A DNA stretch of 60,704 nucleotides from an uncultured Prevotella sp. (lineage in GTDB: Bacteria > Bacteroidota > Bacteroidia > Bacteroidales > Bacteroidaceae), in the NCBI GenBank assembly GCA_946404405.1, contig CAMJDL010000015.1:1-60704 (forward strand). The letters are read 5' to 3'. The stretch's first letter is position 1. The number at the start of each line of letters is the position of its first letter. The notes below the pieces were generated by a model. That model saw only the letters and a program-made list of their open reading frames with translations, did not search any database and was not told the DNA's origin. This document shows positions 1 through 8,854 of this stretch, one piece after another. The position numbers were made by a program, and so were the translations under genes.

Positions 1-55
1 TACTCGTAAGGGTAAGAAGAAGACTGTTGCTAACAAGAAGAAGGCCACGAAGTAA
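1..55 (+). CDS. rpsM: 30S ribosomal protein S13, C-terminal end (partial)
   Basis: Only the last 17 codons are in the window, read from base 2 to the stop at 53-55. The lysine-rich tail (TRKGKKKTVANKKKATK) is the usual S13 C-terminus in Bacteroidetes. S13 sits in the head of the 30S subunit and contacts the P-site tRNA and the 50S subunit. The next genes are S11, S4, RNA polymerase alpha and L17, the standard alpha-operon order, which supports the call despite the short fragment. Confidence 0.85.
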   Translation, partial: TRKGKKKTVANKKKATK

Positions 56-57
56 AA

Positions 58-92
58 TTTAAAGTTTAAAGTTTAAAGTTTAAAGTTTAAAG
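58..92 (+). repeat. 5 x 7-base tandem repeat before rpsK
   Basis: Five exact copies of TTTAAAG run from 58 to 92 and end three bases before the rpsK ATG at 96. They fill nearly the whole gap between rpsM and rpsK. Similar short tandem words lie before several other genes in this window (see findings). Confidence 0.9.
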
Positions 93-95
93 ATT

Positions 96-485
96 ATGGC
101 AAAGAAAACAGTCACTTCAAAGAAGCGTAACGTGAAGGTTACTGCCCTTGGTCAGCTTCACGTTCACAGTTCATTTAATAATATCATTGTGTCTCTGGCC
201 AACGACGAGGGTCAGGTGATTTCTTGGTCTTCAGCCGGTAAGATGGGCTTCCGTGGTTCTAAGAAGAATACACCGTATGCTGCTCAGATGGCTGCTGAGG
301 ATTGTGCAAAGGTTGCTTACGACCTGGGTCTGCGCAAGGTTAAGGCTTATGTGAAGGGTCCCGGTAATGGTCGTGAGAGTGCTATCCGTGCCTGCCACGG
401 TGCTGGTATTGAGGTCGTCGAGATTATCGACGTTACGCCACTGCCACACAATGGCTGCCGTCCTCCCAAGCGTCGTCGCGTATAA
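96..485 (+). CDS. rpsK: 30S ribosomal protein S11
   Basis: A 129-residue protein of normal length for S11, a 30S platform protein near the mRNA exit and E site. The N-terminal part is basic; the middle carries the conserved core ([18 protein letters not shown], then the [11 protein letters not shown] helix); the C-terminus ends in the family signature with [17 protein letters not shown]. It lies between rpsM and rpsD in the alpha operon. The start is the ATG directly after the TTTAAAG repeat. Nothing is unusual in the protein. Confidence 0.98.
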   Translation: MAKKTVTSKKRNVKVTALGQLHVHSSFNNIIVSLANDEGQVISWSSAGKMGFRGSKKNTPYAAQMAAEDCAKVAYDLGLRKVKAYVKGPGNGRESAIRACHGAGIEVVEIIDVTPLPHNGCRPPKRRRV

Positions 486-494
486 TATTTATTA

Positions 495-543
495 ATGTCG
501 AGATTTCGAGTCATCGAAATTTCGAAATGTCGAAACATCGAAA
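495..543 (+). repeat. Degenerate TCGAAAT-type tandem words before rpsD
   Basis: The rpsK-rpsD gap holds about six imperfect copies of a 7-9 base word of the form (A)TCGAAAT or GTCGAAAC. A closely related word set precedes tyrS at 52047-52087, so this is a dispersed type of repeat and not part of either gene. No hairpin with a T-run is evident, so it is not a simple terminator. Confidence 0.8.
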
Positions 544-564
544 AATATTTATTTTATTTAGATT

Positions 565-1173
565 ATGGCAAGATATATTGGACCGAAATCAAAAATTGCC
601 CGCCGTTTTGGTGAAGCCATCTACGGACCGGACAAAGTTTTGTCTAGGAGAAACTTCCCTCCTGGACAGCATGGCCAGAACCGTCGCCGCAAGCAGTCGG
701 AGTATGCAGTCATGTTGGCAGAGAAGCAGAAGGCAAAGTACACTTATGGTGTGCTTGAGCGCCAGTTCCGTAACCTTTTCGAGAAGGCCGCTAAGGCTGA
801 CGGTATCACCGGTGAGGTGCTGCTCCAGTTGCTTGAGAGCCGTCTTGACAACGTAGTATTCCGCTTGGGTATCGCTCCTACTCGTGCTGCTGCACGCCAG
901 ATGGTTAGCCACAAGCACATCACTGTTGACGGAAAGGTTGTAAACATTCCTTCATTCCAGGTAAAGCCCGGTATGATTGTTGCTGTTCGTGAGAAGGCAA
1001 AGTCACTCGAGGTTATCGAGGCCGCTCTCGCTGGTTTCAATCACAGCAAGTATCCTTGGATTGAGTGGGATGAAGCTCAGAAGGGTGGTAAGTTCCTGCA
1101 CATGCCCGATCGTGCAGACATTCCCGAGAGCATTAAGGAGCAGTTAATCGTTGAGTTGTACTCTAAGAACTAA
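565..1173 (+). CDS. rpsD: 30S ribosomal protein S4
   Basis: A 202-residue protein of normal length. S4 is a primary 16S rRNA binding protein that starts 30S body assembly and can act as a translational regulator of its operon. The N-terminus ([17 protein letters not shown]) is typical, and the S4 RNA-binding domain is seen at about residues 93-155 ([13 protein letters not shown], then [21 protein letters not shown]). It lies between rpsK and rpoA, 14 bases upstream of rpoA. Confidence 0.98.
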   Translation: MARYIGPKSKIARRFGEAIYGPDKVLSRRNFPPGQHGQNRRRKQSEYAVMLAEKQKAKYTYGVLERQFRNLFEKAAKADGITGEVLLQLLESRLDNVVFRLGIAPTRAAARQMVSHKHITVDGKVVNIPSFQVKPGMIVAVREKAKSLEVIEAALAGFNHSKYPWIEWDEAQKGGKFLHMPDRADIPESIKEQLIVELYSKN

Positions 1174-1187
1174 AATCATTTAAATCA

Positions 1188-2180
1188 ATGGCGATATTAG
1201 CATTTCAAAAACCTGATAAAGTCGTAATGTTGGAGGCTTCGGATAAGTTCGGCAAGTTCGAATTTCGTCCTTTGGAGCCAGGTTTCGGCGTTACCATCGG
1301 TAATGCCCTGCGCCGCATTCTTCTTTCATCGCTCGAGGGCTATGCCATCAACACCATCCGTATTAGTGGCGTTGAGCATGAGTTCTCATCAGTACCTGGT
1401 GTAAAGGAAGATGTTACCAACATTATCTTGAACCTGAAGCAAGTAAGGTTCAAGCAAGTTGTGGAAGAATTCGAGAACGAGAAAGTCTCTATCACTGTCG
1501 AGAATTCTACCGAGTTTAAAGCCGGTGATATAGGCAAGTATCTGACTGGATTTGAAGTGTTAAATCCCGATTTGGTGATTTGTCATTTAGATTCCAAAGC
1601 TTCGATGCAGATTGACCTTACTATCAACAAGGGCCGTGGCTATGTTCCCGCTGATGAGAATCGCGAGTTCTGCACCGATGTCAATGTGATAGCTATTGAC
1701 TCAATCTACACTCCAATCCGTAACGTTAAGTACAGCGTTGAGCCCTATCGTGTCGAGCAGAAAACCGACTACGACAAGCTCGTGCTGGAGGTAACAACGG
1801 ATGGTTCCATACACCCGAAGGATGCACTGAAAGAGGCTGCAAAAATCCTTATCTATCACTTCATGCTCTTCTCTGATGAGAAGATTACCCTCGAGAACAA
1901 TGATATCGAGGGCAATCAGGAGTTCGATGAGGAAGTACTGCACATGCGTCAGTTGCTGAAGACCAAGCTTGTGGATATGAACCTCTCGGTTCGTGCCCTC
2001 AACTGTCTGAAGGCTGCCGATGTCGAGACCCTTGGCGATCTCGTACAGTACAACAAGACCGACCTCTTGAAGTTCCGCAACTTCGGTAAGAAATCGCTCA
2101 CGGAGCTTGATGATTTGCTCGAGAGTCTGAATCTGTCGTTTGGAACCGATATTTCAAAGTATAAACTGGACAAAGAGTAA
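1188..2180 (+). CDS. rpoA: DNA-directed RNA polymerase subunit alpha
   Basis: A 330-residue protein, normal for alpha. The N-terminal domain (about 1-235) carries the dimerisation motif around [14 protein letters not shown]; the C-terminal domain (about 255-325) carries the two helix-hairpin-helix-like elements ([16 protein letters not shown] and [15 protein letters not shown]) that bind promoter DNA and activators. Alpha dimerises to nucleate polymerase assembly. It sits between rpsD and rplQ as in most bacteria. The 65-base gap to rplQ is AT-rich with repeated TTTAC/TTTAG words and shows no terminator. Confidence 0.98.
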   Translation: MAILAFQKPDKVVMLEASDKFGKFEFRPLEPGFGVTIGNALRRILLSSLEGYAINTIRISGVEHEFSSVPGVKEDVTNIILNLKQVRFKQVVEEFENEKVSITVENSTEFKAGDIGKYLTGFEVLNPDLVICHLDSKASMQIDLTINKGRGYVPADENREFCTDVNVIAIDSIYTPIRNVKYSVEPYRVEQKTDYDKLVLEVTTDGSIHPKDALKEAAKILIYHFMLFSDEKITLENNDIEGNQEFDEEVLHMRQLLKTKLVDMNLSVRALNCLKAADVETLGDLVQYNKTDLLKFRNFGKKSLTELDDLLESLNLSFGTDISKYKLDKE

Positions 2181-2245
2181 TTGTATTTACGATTTGACTA
2201 TTTACAGTTTACTATTTAGTCCAAAAAGAAAAAACAAAGTAAAAA

Positions 2246-2770
2246 ATGAGACACGGAAAGAAATTCAATCATCTGGGCCGTACTGCTGATCACCGCCGTG
2301 CCATGCTTGCCAACATGGCCATCTCGCTGATCATGCACAAAAGAATCACTACGACCCTCGCCAAGGCAAAGGCACTCAAGAAATATGTTGAGCCGCTGAT
2401 TACGCGCTCAAAGGACGACAGCACTAACAGCCGTCGTGTAGTATTCAGCTACCTGCAGAACAAGGAAGCTCTGAAAGAGCTCTTTGGCCCTGTAGCACAG
2501 AAGGTCGGTGACCGCCCCGGTGGTTACACCCGCATCATCAAGCTCGGAAGCCGTCAGGGCGACGCTGCTGACATCGCTTTCATCGAGCTCGTTGACTTCG
2601 ATGAGAACATGCTCAAGAGCCCCAAGGCAGAGAAGAAGACTCGTCGTTCACGCAAGTCTGCTGCTACTAAGGCCGAGGCTCCTGCTGCTGAAGAGGTTAA
2701 GGCCGAGGAGGCTGCACCCGCTGAGGCACCTGCAGAGACCGCTGCTGCTGAGGAGGCTAAGGCTGAGTAA
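2246..2770 (+). CDS. rplQ: 50S ribosomal protein L17 with acidic Ala/Glu tail
   Basis: A 174-residue L17. The first ~125 residues are the conserved fold ([53 protein letters not shown]). The last ~45 residues are a low-complexity Ala/Glu/Lys/Pro extension that the shorter E. coli-type protein lacks; such tails are usual in Bacteroidetes. L17 lines the region near the peptide exit tunnel. This is the last gene of the ribosomal cluster and is followed by a strong hairpin. Confidence 0.97.
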   Translation: MRHGKKFNHLGRTADHRRAMLANMAISLIMHKRITTTLAKAKALKKYVEPLITRSKDDSTNSRRVVFSYLQNKEALKELFGPVAQKVGDRPGGYTRIIKLGSRQGDAADIAFIELVDFDENMLKSPKAEKKTRRSRKSAATKAEAPAAEEVKAEEAAPAEAPAETAAAEEAKAE

Positions 2771-2798
2771 ATCAAGATTATTGATTGATATTCGTAAA

Positions 2799-2827
2799 GA
2801 GGGACATTGCCAATGGCAGTGCCCCTC
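2799..2827. terminator. Bidirectional terminator between rplQ and the mannan operon
   Basis: A 13-bp stem (2799-2811 with 2815-2827; loop AAT; one G-U and one mismatch) is followed by TTCTTTTT on the + strand. It lies between two convergent genes, rplQ (+) and the alpha-galactosidase (-), and probably ends transcription from both sides. Confidence 0.8.
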
Positions 2828-2843
2828 TTCTTTTTGCGTATGG

Positions 2844-5027
2844 TTATGGTTGTTTAAGTTCAAACACGCGTGAAGCATAGTCTTCCCACAATGGAACCTC
2901 TATGCCTACCGACATCAGGAAACGACCTGTAAACTGCTTGCCGTTGAGGTTGCAGGGCTTCTGACCTTTGCGCACATTACGTTCTGTCAGCGTGTAGGTC
3001 TTGCCAGGATTCAGTCCTGCCAGACGAAAGCGTGGCAGGGGCTGATCGTAGTAGTTCTCTATTTTGTAGACGAAAAGCACAGAGTGGCTTTGGGCGTCAT
3101 CTACATACATCAGTGATGCAACACCCTTGCGGTCGTAAGGCGACAGCAGTCGGTAGAGATTGCCTGTCTGTACGATAGGACGCAGCAGCTTATAGTCAGC
3201 AAAGCAGATAGTACATTGCTGACGCTCTTCGTCAGTCATGTCCTTGGGTTGCAGCTCAATGCCCAGACGTCCACTCATGGCTACATCGCAACGGAACTTT
3301 ATGGGGATGACGCGCTTGCCGGTGTTCCAGTAAGGACAGTGGTTGATGTGGGCTGCCATGGCATTGGCAGGGAAGAAGAGACTGGTGCCATACTGGATGC
3401 GTACACGCTGCAAGGCATCGGTATTGTCTGAAACCCAAAACTCGTCGAAGTAGGGCAGCAGGCCATAGTTGGCTCGTCCGCCACCAGAGGCACAGTCCTG
3501 AATGACCAGACTGGGATATTTTGCACGGATGCGCTGTAAGGTCTTGATGAGGCCCCGATGGTAGTCTATATAGATGTTGTTCTGTTTCGACTTGGGTAGG
3601 TAGAGTGAACCGTAGTTTTGGATGGGAGCATTGGCATCCCACTTGATGTACGAGATTTCCGGGTATTGCGTCATCAAGTCATCGACAATCTTGAAGACAA
3701 AGTCCTGTACCTTCGGATTGGTCATATCGAGCACCACCTGAGTACCGCCACGTCCTTGTTTCAGTTCACGTCCTTTAGTCTGCAATACCCAGTCTGGATG
3801 TTGCTCATATAATTCACTGGTGGTGTTAGTCATCTCAGGCTCAATCCAGATACCGAACTTGATATGGCGCTGACGGGCGGCATCGGTTAGAGCTTTGATG
3901 CCGTTGGGCAACTTCTGCTTGTCGACCACCCAGTCGCCTAAAGACGAGTCGTCCTTCTTTCGAGGATACTTGTCACCAAACCAACCATCGTCCATGACGA
4001 AAAGTTCACCGCCGAAGGCTGCGATGTCGTCCATCATCTTGATAATTTTCTCTTCGGTAATATCCAGATAGATGCCCTCCCATGAGTTCAGTAGGATATC
4101 GCCAGTCTGCATGCCTCTATGGAACATGCCTTCCTTGCGCGCCCAGTTGTGGAAGGTACGGCTTACGCCACCCATGCCCTCAGCAGAGTAGGCCATGGCC
4201 AGATGAGGCGTTTCAAACGTCTCCTTCGGTTCCAGCACGTATTCGCTAGATAGTGGACAGATGCCGGCATAGATATGGTGCTCTTTGTGTGATATGGTGT
4301 TTACACGCAGTTCGAAGTTGCCATTCCAACAAAGGGCGAGACCAATGGTACGGCCCGTCTGTTCCTGCGGACGACCGTCAAGCGAGAGCAGCAATTCAGG
4401 TGCGTCGAGGTGGGAATTTCGAGCTCCGTCGGTATTGCGAATGGTCTTCATGCCCAGCGTCACAGGTTCCATGGTTGGTTCTGCCTCGGCGGCCCAATTG
4501 CCATGCAGATGGGTCATCCACATATCGCCCTGACGCAGTGTCAGGTGACCGCTGTCAAAACGTTTCAGTGTGATGGCCTTTTTCTCCTGATGTGAGATTT
4601 CCGTCCAAGTCTCAATGATGTCTACGTTTTTGTATGCCTTGTAGAAGACCTTCACGGTAAAGGGCATCAGTTTGTCGACCATTGTAAAGATATGAATCTT
4701 GGCACGCGTTTCGTCTCTTAATTCGTAATTCGTGACTCGTAATTCCAAATTCAGATCACCGTCCGTATGTTGCACTTGCAATGCAGGAGCCTGGACGGCA
4801 TCAATGGTGCCGAAGGCGGGTAGGGCATGAAAGTCCATATCGCTGCCAGCATCACGTAGTTGCTGTAGTGTGGCAGTTTTGTCGCCATAATACGACTGTC
4901 GCAGGTCGCCGCCTTCCTGGACGGTAAGCAGCAGCTGCGTGTTGGGTGTCTCAATTGTTACGTCACCTTGCCAGGCAAAGGCTGATAAAGGTAAAAAAGT
5001 AAAAAGGTAAAATAGTACTTTTTTCAT
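2844..5027 (-). CDS. Alpha-galactosidase, GH36-type, exported
   Basis: A 727-residue protein with a signal peptide (MKKVLFYLFTFLPLSAFA), so it acts outside the cytoplasm. The (beta/alpha)8 domain shows FVMDDGWFG, the nucleophile region YIKWDAN and the acid/base region FWVSDNTDALQR, the marks of GH36 alpha-galactosidases. It should remove alpha-1,6-galactosyl branches from galactomannan or raffinose-type sugars, which fits its place as last gene of a mannan operon. Two oddities: the signal-peptide codons are built from a GGTAAAAAAGTAAAA-type repeat, and a stretch at 4719-4752 (ELRVTNYELRDE) is encoded by an intergenic-type repeat word. Confidence 0.92.
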   Translation of the reverse strand: MKKVLFYLFTFLPLSAFAWQGDVTIETPNTQLLLTVQEGGDLRQSYYGDKTATLQQLRDAGSDMDFHALPAFGTIDAVQAPALQVQHTDGDLNLELRVTNYELRDETRAKIHIFTMVDKLMPFTVKVFYKAYKNVDIIETWTEISHQEKKAITLKRFDSGHLTLRQGDMWMTHLHGNWAAEAEPTMEPVTLGMKTIRNTDGARNSHLDAPELLLSLDGRPQEQTGRTIGLALCWNGNFELRVNTISHKEHHIYAGICPLSSEYVLEPKETFETPHLAMAYSAEGMGGVSRTFHNWARKEGMFHRGMQTGDILLNSWEGIYLDITEEKIIKMMDDIAAFGGELFVMDDGWFGDKYPRKKDDSSLGDWVVDKQKLPNGIKALTDAARQRHIKFGIWIEPEMTNTTSELYEQHPDWVLQTKGRELKQGRGGTQVVLDMTNPKVQDFVFKIVDDLMTQYPEISYIKWDANAPIQNYGSLYLPKSKQNNIYIDYHRGLIKTLQRIRAKYPSLVIQDCASGGGRANYGLLPYFDEFWVSDNTDALQRVRIQYGTSLFFPANAMAAHINHCPYWNTGKRVIPIKFRCDVAMSGRLGIELQPKDMTDEERQQCTICFADYKLLRPIVQTGNLYRLLSPYDRKGVASLMYVDDAQSHSVLFVYKIENYYDQPLPRFRLAGLNPGKTYTLTERNVRKGQKPCNLNGKQFTGRFLMSVGIEVPLWEDYASRVFELKQP
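4719..4752. repeat. Intergenic-type word repeat inside the alpha-galactosidase gene
   Basis: About four degenerate copies of TTACGAAT (seen as ATTCGTAA on the + strand) lie in frame inside the alpha-galactosidase gene and encode a repetitive stretch with two E-L-R copies. The same type of short degenerate tandem word otherwise occurs between genes in this window. The reading frame is kept. Confidence 0.6.
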
Positions 5028-5041
5028 ATTTAGTTTAGAGT

Positions 5042-6421
5042 TTAAAGATTAGCGAAACGCTCCATCGTTTCCAAACACATGCGGCTATTGTGATAGGGAC
5101 ATTTCCAGAACCCAGCATGGTCATCATCCAGATTCAGTGTGCCATCTTTGTGCCGGCTCCAGAACCATTCGCCATGTTCGTAGTCGATGAGGTTATGCTT
5201 GATATATTCCCAACAGGCAACGGCCCTCTGCAAAGCCTTTTCATCACCAAAGTGCTGATAGATGTTCAGCCACCCTACTACGTTCTCTGCCTGTACCCAC
5301 CAGTGCAAGTCTTCGTCAATATGAGAATTGATGGGTGAGTCTGCACATCCCTCATGAATCAGTGAGCCATCAGGGCGCAAACCCTTTTCCGATGCCCCAG
5401 CTACCATCTGTACAATCGGTTCCACCTTTTCCGTCACCTGCTGGTCGCCCAGCACGAGAGTCGCTTCATGCAACAGCCACGAACACTCGATATCATGTCC
5501 GTAGCTCTCCAGATGACCTGCACCACGCGTCCAGTCCATGTCGAAGAAGAGATCCAGATGGTGGGTTTCTTGGTTCAGTATCTTGTCCGTAAAGATGTTG
5601 ATAAGGTTACGCAAAGCCCCCTGAAGATGTGCAAGCGTTTCCATCGGGACAATGATATCGACAGGCAGTACCGAGCCAAGAACCGGCACGTAATTACAGG
5701 TTGTTGCCGCCTGCATTTCCTTGATACAGCGCAGCAGGTTTGTATATGGTTCGATGATGTGCAGATGTGTGTTCTGCGATTTGGGGTAGTTGGCATCGAG
5801 CTCAGACAGACGCATGTCGGCTATGGTGCCCCAATCACGCGTGCAGGCTTCGATATAACCGTTGTACTCATGGTCGATGGCATGTTCTTCGATAGTCTCG
5901 AAGAGCGCAATGGAGTAGTCGAGTGCTTCACGGTCACCCGTAGCACGGGCATATTCCGATAGTCCATAGATGGCAAAACCGATGGCATAGAACTGCTTCT
6001 TGGTGTCGAGAGGATTACCCTTGCAGTCGACACTCCAATACACACCGCCATACTTGGGATCGATGAAATGGTCAATAAGATAGTCTTTAGCACGAGTAGC
6101 AGCTTCAAGGTATTCTCTTACCTCTACCCTCTCTGACCCATGGTCAGAGTGTGGCGTTGCAATCTCGCCTCTCACCTCTGAAAGTACACGATAAGCTGCC
6201 GAGAACGACCAAAGAATGCGGGCATTAAGAATAGCTCCCTTTTCAGCTTCGGGATGTATCTGCATGTGACCGTCCATCCGTCCGTAAAAGCCACCATTCT
6301 CTGTGTCTTGCATTTGATTGAGCCAGAAACGCAGGATATTGTTTTCCAACACATCCAACATTTCCTCCCTCATCTTTCCAATTGTCTCGTGCAGACTATC
6401 CATTGTTTCTGTTTTTAGCAA
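5042..6421 (-). CDS. Cellobiose/mannobiose 2-epimerase (AGE family)
   Basis: A 459-residue N-acylglucosamine 2-epimerase-superfamily protein with no signal peptide, hence cytoplasmic. The (alpha/alpha)6 barrel is indicated by repeated aromatic-rich helices and by [17 protein letters not shown], carrying the conserved catalytic-region histidines, and [18 protein letters not shown]. Next to GH130 and GH26 the likely reaction is conversion of beta-1,4-mannobiose to mannosyl-glucose, as in the Bacteroides fragilis mannan pathway. It overlaps the GH130 gene by 26 bases; a second ATG at 6403 is equally possible. About 22 residues after RVLSEVR look like a repeat-derived insertion. Confidence 0.88.
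   Translation of the reverse strand: MLKTETMDSLHETIGKMREEMLDVLENNILRFWLNQMQDTENGGFYGRMDGHMQIHPEAEKGAILNARILWSFSAAYRVLSEVRGEIATPHSDHGSERVEVREYLEAATRAKDYLIDHFIDPKYGGVYWSVDCKGNPLDTKKQFYAIGFAIYGLSEYARATGDREALDYSIALFETIEEHAIDHEYNGYIEACTRDWGTIADMRLSELDANYPKSQNTHLHIIEPYTNLLRCIKEMQAATTCNYVPVLGSVLPVDIIVPMETLAHLQGALRNLINIFTDKILNQETHHLDLFFDMDWTRGAGHLESYGHDIECSWLLHEATLVLGDQQVTEKVEPIVQMVAGASEKGLRPDGSLIHEGCADSPINSHIDEDLHWWVQAENVVGWLNIYQHFGDEKALQRAVACWEYIKHNLIDYEHGEWFWSRHKDGTLNLDDDHAGFWKCPYHNSRMCLETMERFANL
6115..6178. repeat. Repeat/palindrome insertion within the epimerase gene
   Basis: A CCTCT-rich region contains a perfect 8-bp inverted repeat with a 3-base loop (CTCTGACC-CAT-GGTCAGAG, 6131-6149). It encodes a charged, low-complexity loop (around [18 protein letters not shown]) between two barrel helices and keeps the frame. 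It resembles the short repeat words found between genes elsewhere in the window. Confidence 0.55.
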
Positions 6422-7562
6422 TGAGTTTCTTGATGGTCTCTACAGAAGCTGCTGTATAGAAGCCGTCCTCAGGTGTATTCATGCAGTAGTCTGTCAGCTT
6501 GTCAATAGTCGATGTTGCCACGTGCATACGCGTGTCTGCCGAGGCGTAGTATATAAACACCTTACCGTCTTCGTCGGCTATCCAACCGTTGGCAAAAGCC
6601 ACATTCATTACATCGCCTAGGTATTCGTCACCTTCGGGTACAAGAAAGTAACCGCCAGGACGGGCAATGACTTTTGTAGGATTGTCCAGTGCCGTCATAT
6701 ACATGTATAGCACGTAGCGCAGCCCGTCGGCTGTGGCACGAACACCGTGAGCCAAATGCAGCCATCCTTTCGACGTCTTGATGGGATGCGGTCCCTCACC
6801 ATTCTTAACTTCCGTGATGGTATGATATTTGCGTTCATAGATGATCTTCTCTTCTTTGATTTCGGCATGGGTGATATCATCAACGAGAGCCCAACCGATG
6901 CCGCCACCAGAACCAGTGTCGATGAAGCCATCTTGCGGGCGGGTATAGAAAGCATACTTTCCATCCACAAATTCCGGATGAAGCACAACGTTACGTTGCT
7001 GATGTTTTGTTTTCAAATCAGGTAGCCGTTCCCAAGTCTTCAGGTCCTTTGTGCGGGCAATGCCTGCTGCAGCAGTAGCTGCAGAGAAGTCCCCTGGCTG
7101 CGTATCATCGTGTCGCTCGGCACAGAACACACCATAAATCCATCCGTCCTCGTGCAGCGTTAGTCGCATATCATAAATATTAGTGGCGGGGATTACATCA
7201 TCCGGCATGGTGACAGGCTCGTCCCAGAAGCGGAAGTTATCCACTCCATTGGGACTCTCCGCTATAGCAAAGTAGCTCTTGCGGTCAGCACCTTCAACGC
7301 GTACCATCAGCAAGTATTTACCTTGCCACTTTAGTGCACCGGCATTGAATGTGGCGTTACACATGATGCGCTGCATCAGGTAGGGGTTGTCCTTCTCGTT
7401 GAAGTCGTATTTCCACTCCAAGGGCACATGCTCAGCAGTTACCACGGGATTCTTATATTTGTCATAGATCCCGTTTCCCCATTCCACTTTTTCGTTCTTC
7501 TTGGCAAGCAGCTCTTCATGGTGAGCACGCAGGGCCATAAGTCTTTCTTGAAAATCACTCAT
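6396..7562 (-). CDS. 4-O-beta-D-mannosyl-D-glucose phosphorylase (GH130)
   Basis: A 388-residue cytoplasmic GH130 protein of usual length. The five-bladed propeller family is indicated by [13 protein letters not shown] near the start, [20 protein letters not shown], the [16 protein letters not shown] blade and [20 protein letters not shown]130_1 enzymes phosphorolyse mannosyl-glucose to mannose-1-phosphate and glucose. With the adjacent epimerase and GH26 mannanase this forms the three-step mannan route known from B. fragilis. It begins 10 bases after the GH26 stop, so the two are co-transcribed. The substrate is inferred from context. Confidence 0.92.
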   Translation of the reverse strand: MSDFQERLMALRAHHEELLAKKNEKVEWGNGIYDKYKNPVVTAEHVPLEWKYDFNEKDNPYLMQRIMCNATFNAGALKWQGKYLLMVRVEGADRKSYFAIAESPNGVDNFRFWDEPVTMPDDVIPATNIYDMRLTLHEDGWIYGVFCAERHDDTQPGDFSAATAAAGIARTKDLKTWERLPDLKTKHQQRNVVLHPEFVDGKYAFYTRPQDGFIDTGSGGGIGWALVDDITHAEIKEEKIIYERKYHTITEVKNGEGPHPIKTSKGWLHLAHGVRATADGLRYVLYMYMTALDNPTKVIARPGGYFLVPEGDEYLGDVMNVAFANGWIADEDGKVFIYYASADTRMHVATSTIDKLTDYCMNTPEDGFYTAASVETIKKLIAKNRNNG

Positions 7563-7572
7563 ATTATAGTGC

Positions 7573-8694
7573 CTAATGCTTAATATCTTTTAGGAATAGT
7601 ACGTTCTTTGCTTCATATAGCTTTCTGAAGTCAGCAGCACAAGGCAGTTCTGGCGAGGGCCCAAAGTATTCCTCCTTGTAGTTACGCCACAATAGGAAAT
7701 AGCTGATGGGATACTGGTCCATGATGGGCTGCAGCACGCGCGTCCACCAGGTAGAATCTGTCATGTTCTTCAATCCGCACTCCGTCATGGCCAGAAGCTT
7801 CTCGTTCTTCTTGGCAAAGTCGCTCAGGAATGTAAGGTCGGCAGTCAGGTCTCGCTTGAAGTCCTCCTCCGTACCCCACTGGTAGGCATCCTCGCCGATC
7901 AGCGTTACACGGTCGTTGCCTGGATAGCGCTGCATGAAACGCTCCTCCGTCCACCCGCCGTCGAGGTTAGGCGAATAGCTCCATAGCAGATTGCTGAAGC
8001 CTCGCTCGTCGCGCAGATAGTCCTGCAACATGTTCCACAAACCTCGAAACTCTTGGTCTGTGCATAGCTTCTGCCCCCACCAGAACCATGAGCCGTTGTT
8101 CTCGTGCCACGGACGGAAGATGATGGGGACGGGCTGGCCATCCTTGTTTTTCAGCGTCTCGATAAAGTCGCCAACACGTTGCATCCAACTCTGGAATTTC
8201 TCATGCTGAGAACCGCCTTTCAGAATACTCTTTACAACGGTTGTATCTGTGACATCCCAGGCAGAGCCCTGTGGAAACGTGCCTCCATGTCCGTTGTCTG
8301 TCAGTGGGTTGCGCGGATGCCAGCTAAGGGTGACGATACCTCCCCGTTCATGGTGGGCTATCAGCTCATCGTGAATGCGGGTGAAGGGTACGCTGTCAAG
8401 GTTCTTCGCGTCACCCATCTCGATGCCGCCCAAATCGAATCCCATAACGGCAGGATAGTCGCCAACTGTTGCCAATACGTCGCTTTGACCCAGCTCGGCA
8501 CTATCGCCACGATAGGTTCCCATCCATGTCACGCCATACATCGGGTCGTCCTGATGGCCCATCATATAACCTTGCTGTTGTAATGTCTGCAGACGCTCTG
8601 CCAAAAGTTCACTCTGTGTCTTCTCTACAACGGTCTTTTGACCACACGCTGCCACCATCATGGTGACCAATAAAAGGAAAGAGATTTTTTTCAT
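7573..8694 (-). CDS. GH26 beta-mannanase, lipoprotein
   Basis: A 373-residue lipoprotein: [17 protein letters not shown] is a lipoprotein signal with the modified Cys at about residue 17. The GH26 fold is supported by the acid/base motif [17 protein letters not shown] (Glu about 198) and the nucleophile motif [11 protein letters not shown] (Glu about 305). It should cut beta-1,4-mannan to mannobiose at the cell surface or in the periplasm. An upstream ATG at 8712 would lie before the predicted transcription start, so the ATG at 8694 was chosen. It is the first gene of the mannan operon. Confidence 0.93.
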   Translation of the reverse strand: MKKISFLLLVTMMVAACGQKTVVEKTQSELLAERLQTLQQQGYMMGHQDDPMYGVTWMGTYRGDSAELGQSDVLATVGDYPAVMGFDLGGIEMGDAKNLDSVPFTRIHDELIAHHERGGIVTLSWHPRNPLTDNGHGGTFPQGSAWDVTDTTVVKSILKGGSQHEKFQSWMQRVGDFIETLKNKDGQPVPIIFRPWHENNGSWFWWGQKLCTDQEFRGLWNMLQDYLRDERGFSNLLWSYSPNLDGGWTEERFMQRYPGNDRVTLIGEDAYQWGTEEDFKRDLTADLTFLSDFAKKNEKLLAMTECGLKNMTDSTWWTRVLQPIMDQYPISYFLLWRNYKEEYFGPSPELPCAADFRKLYEAKNVLFLKDIKH

Positions 8695-8713
8695 ACTCAC
8701 ACGCATTTGCATG

Positions 8714-8721
8714 CAAAGATA
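8714..8721 (-). promoter_or_regulatory. -7 element of the mannan operon promoter
   Basis: On the minus strand this reads TATCTTTG followed by C, an exact match to the Bacteroidetes -7 consensus TAnnTTTG, 20 bases before the GH26 start. The -33 element is weak, which would fit activator-dependent expression; that is inference. Confidence 0.7.
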
Positions 8722-8793
8722 AGCATTTTTCGCGAATTAGCATTCTTCTTTGCAGCGATTTTGTTTTTGATATTGTTTTTTTAGATACTTTTC

Positions 8794-8824
8794 TTTGGTA
8801 CATGGGCTAAAAGTTGTATCTTTG
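8794..8824 (+). promoter_or_regulatory. Promoter of the GH5 glucanase gene
   Basis: TTTG at 8794-8797, a 19-base spacer and TATCTTTG at 8817-8824 match the Bacteroidetes promoter. The leader to the ATG at 8855 is about 25 bases. It is divergent from the mannan operon promoter about 75 bases away, so the two may share regulation. Confidence 0.8.
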
Positions 8825-8854
8825 CACTTGATATTCACTTAAAACAAAAAGAAG

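Noticed and set aside
2508..2878. Arg/Leu-rich open frames on both strands over the rplQ tail
   Set aside because: They are frame shadows of the GCT/GAG-rich L17 extension and cross the terminator.
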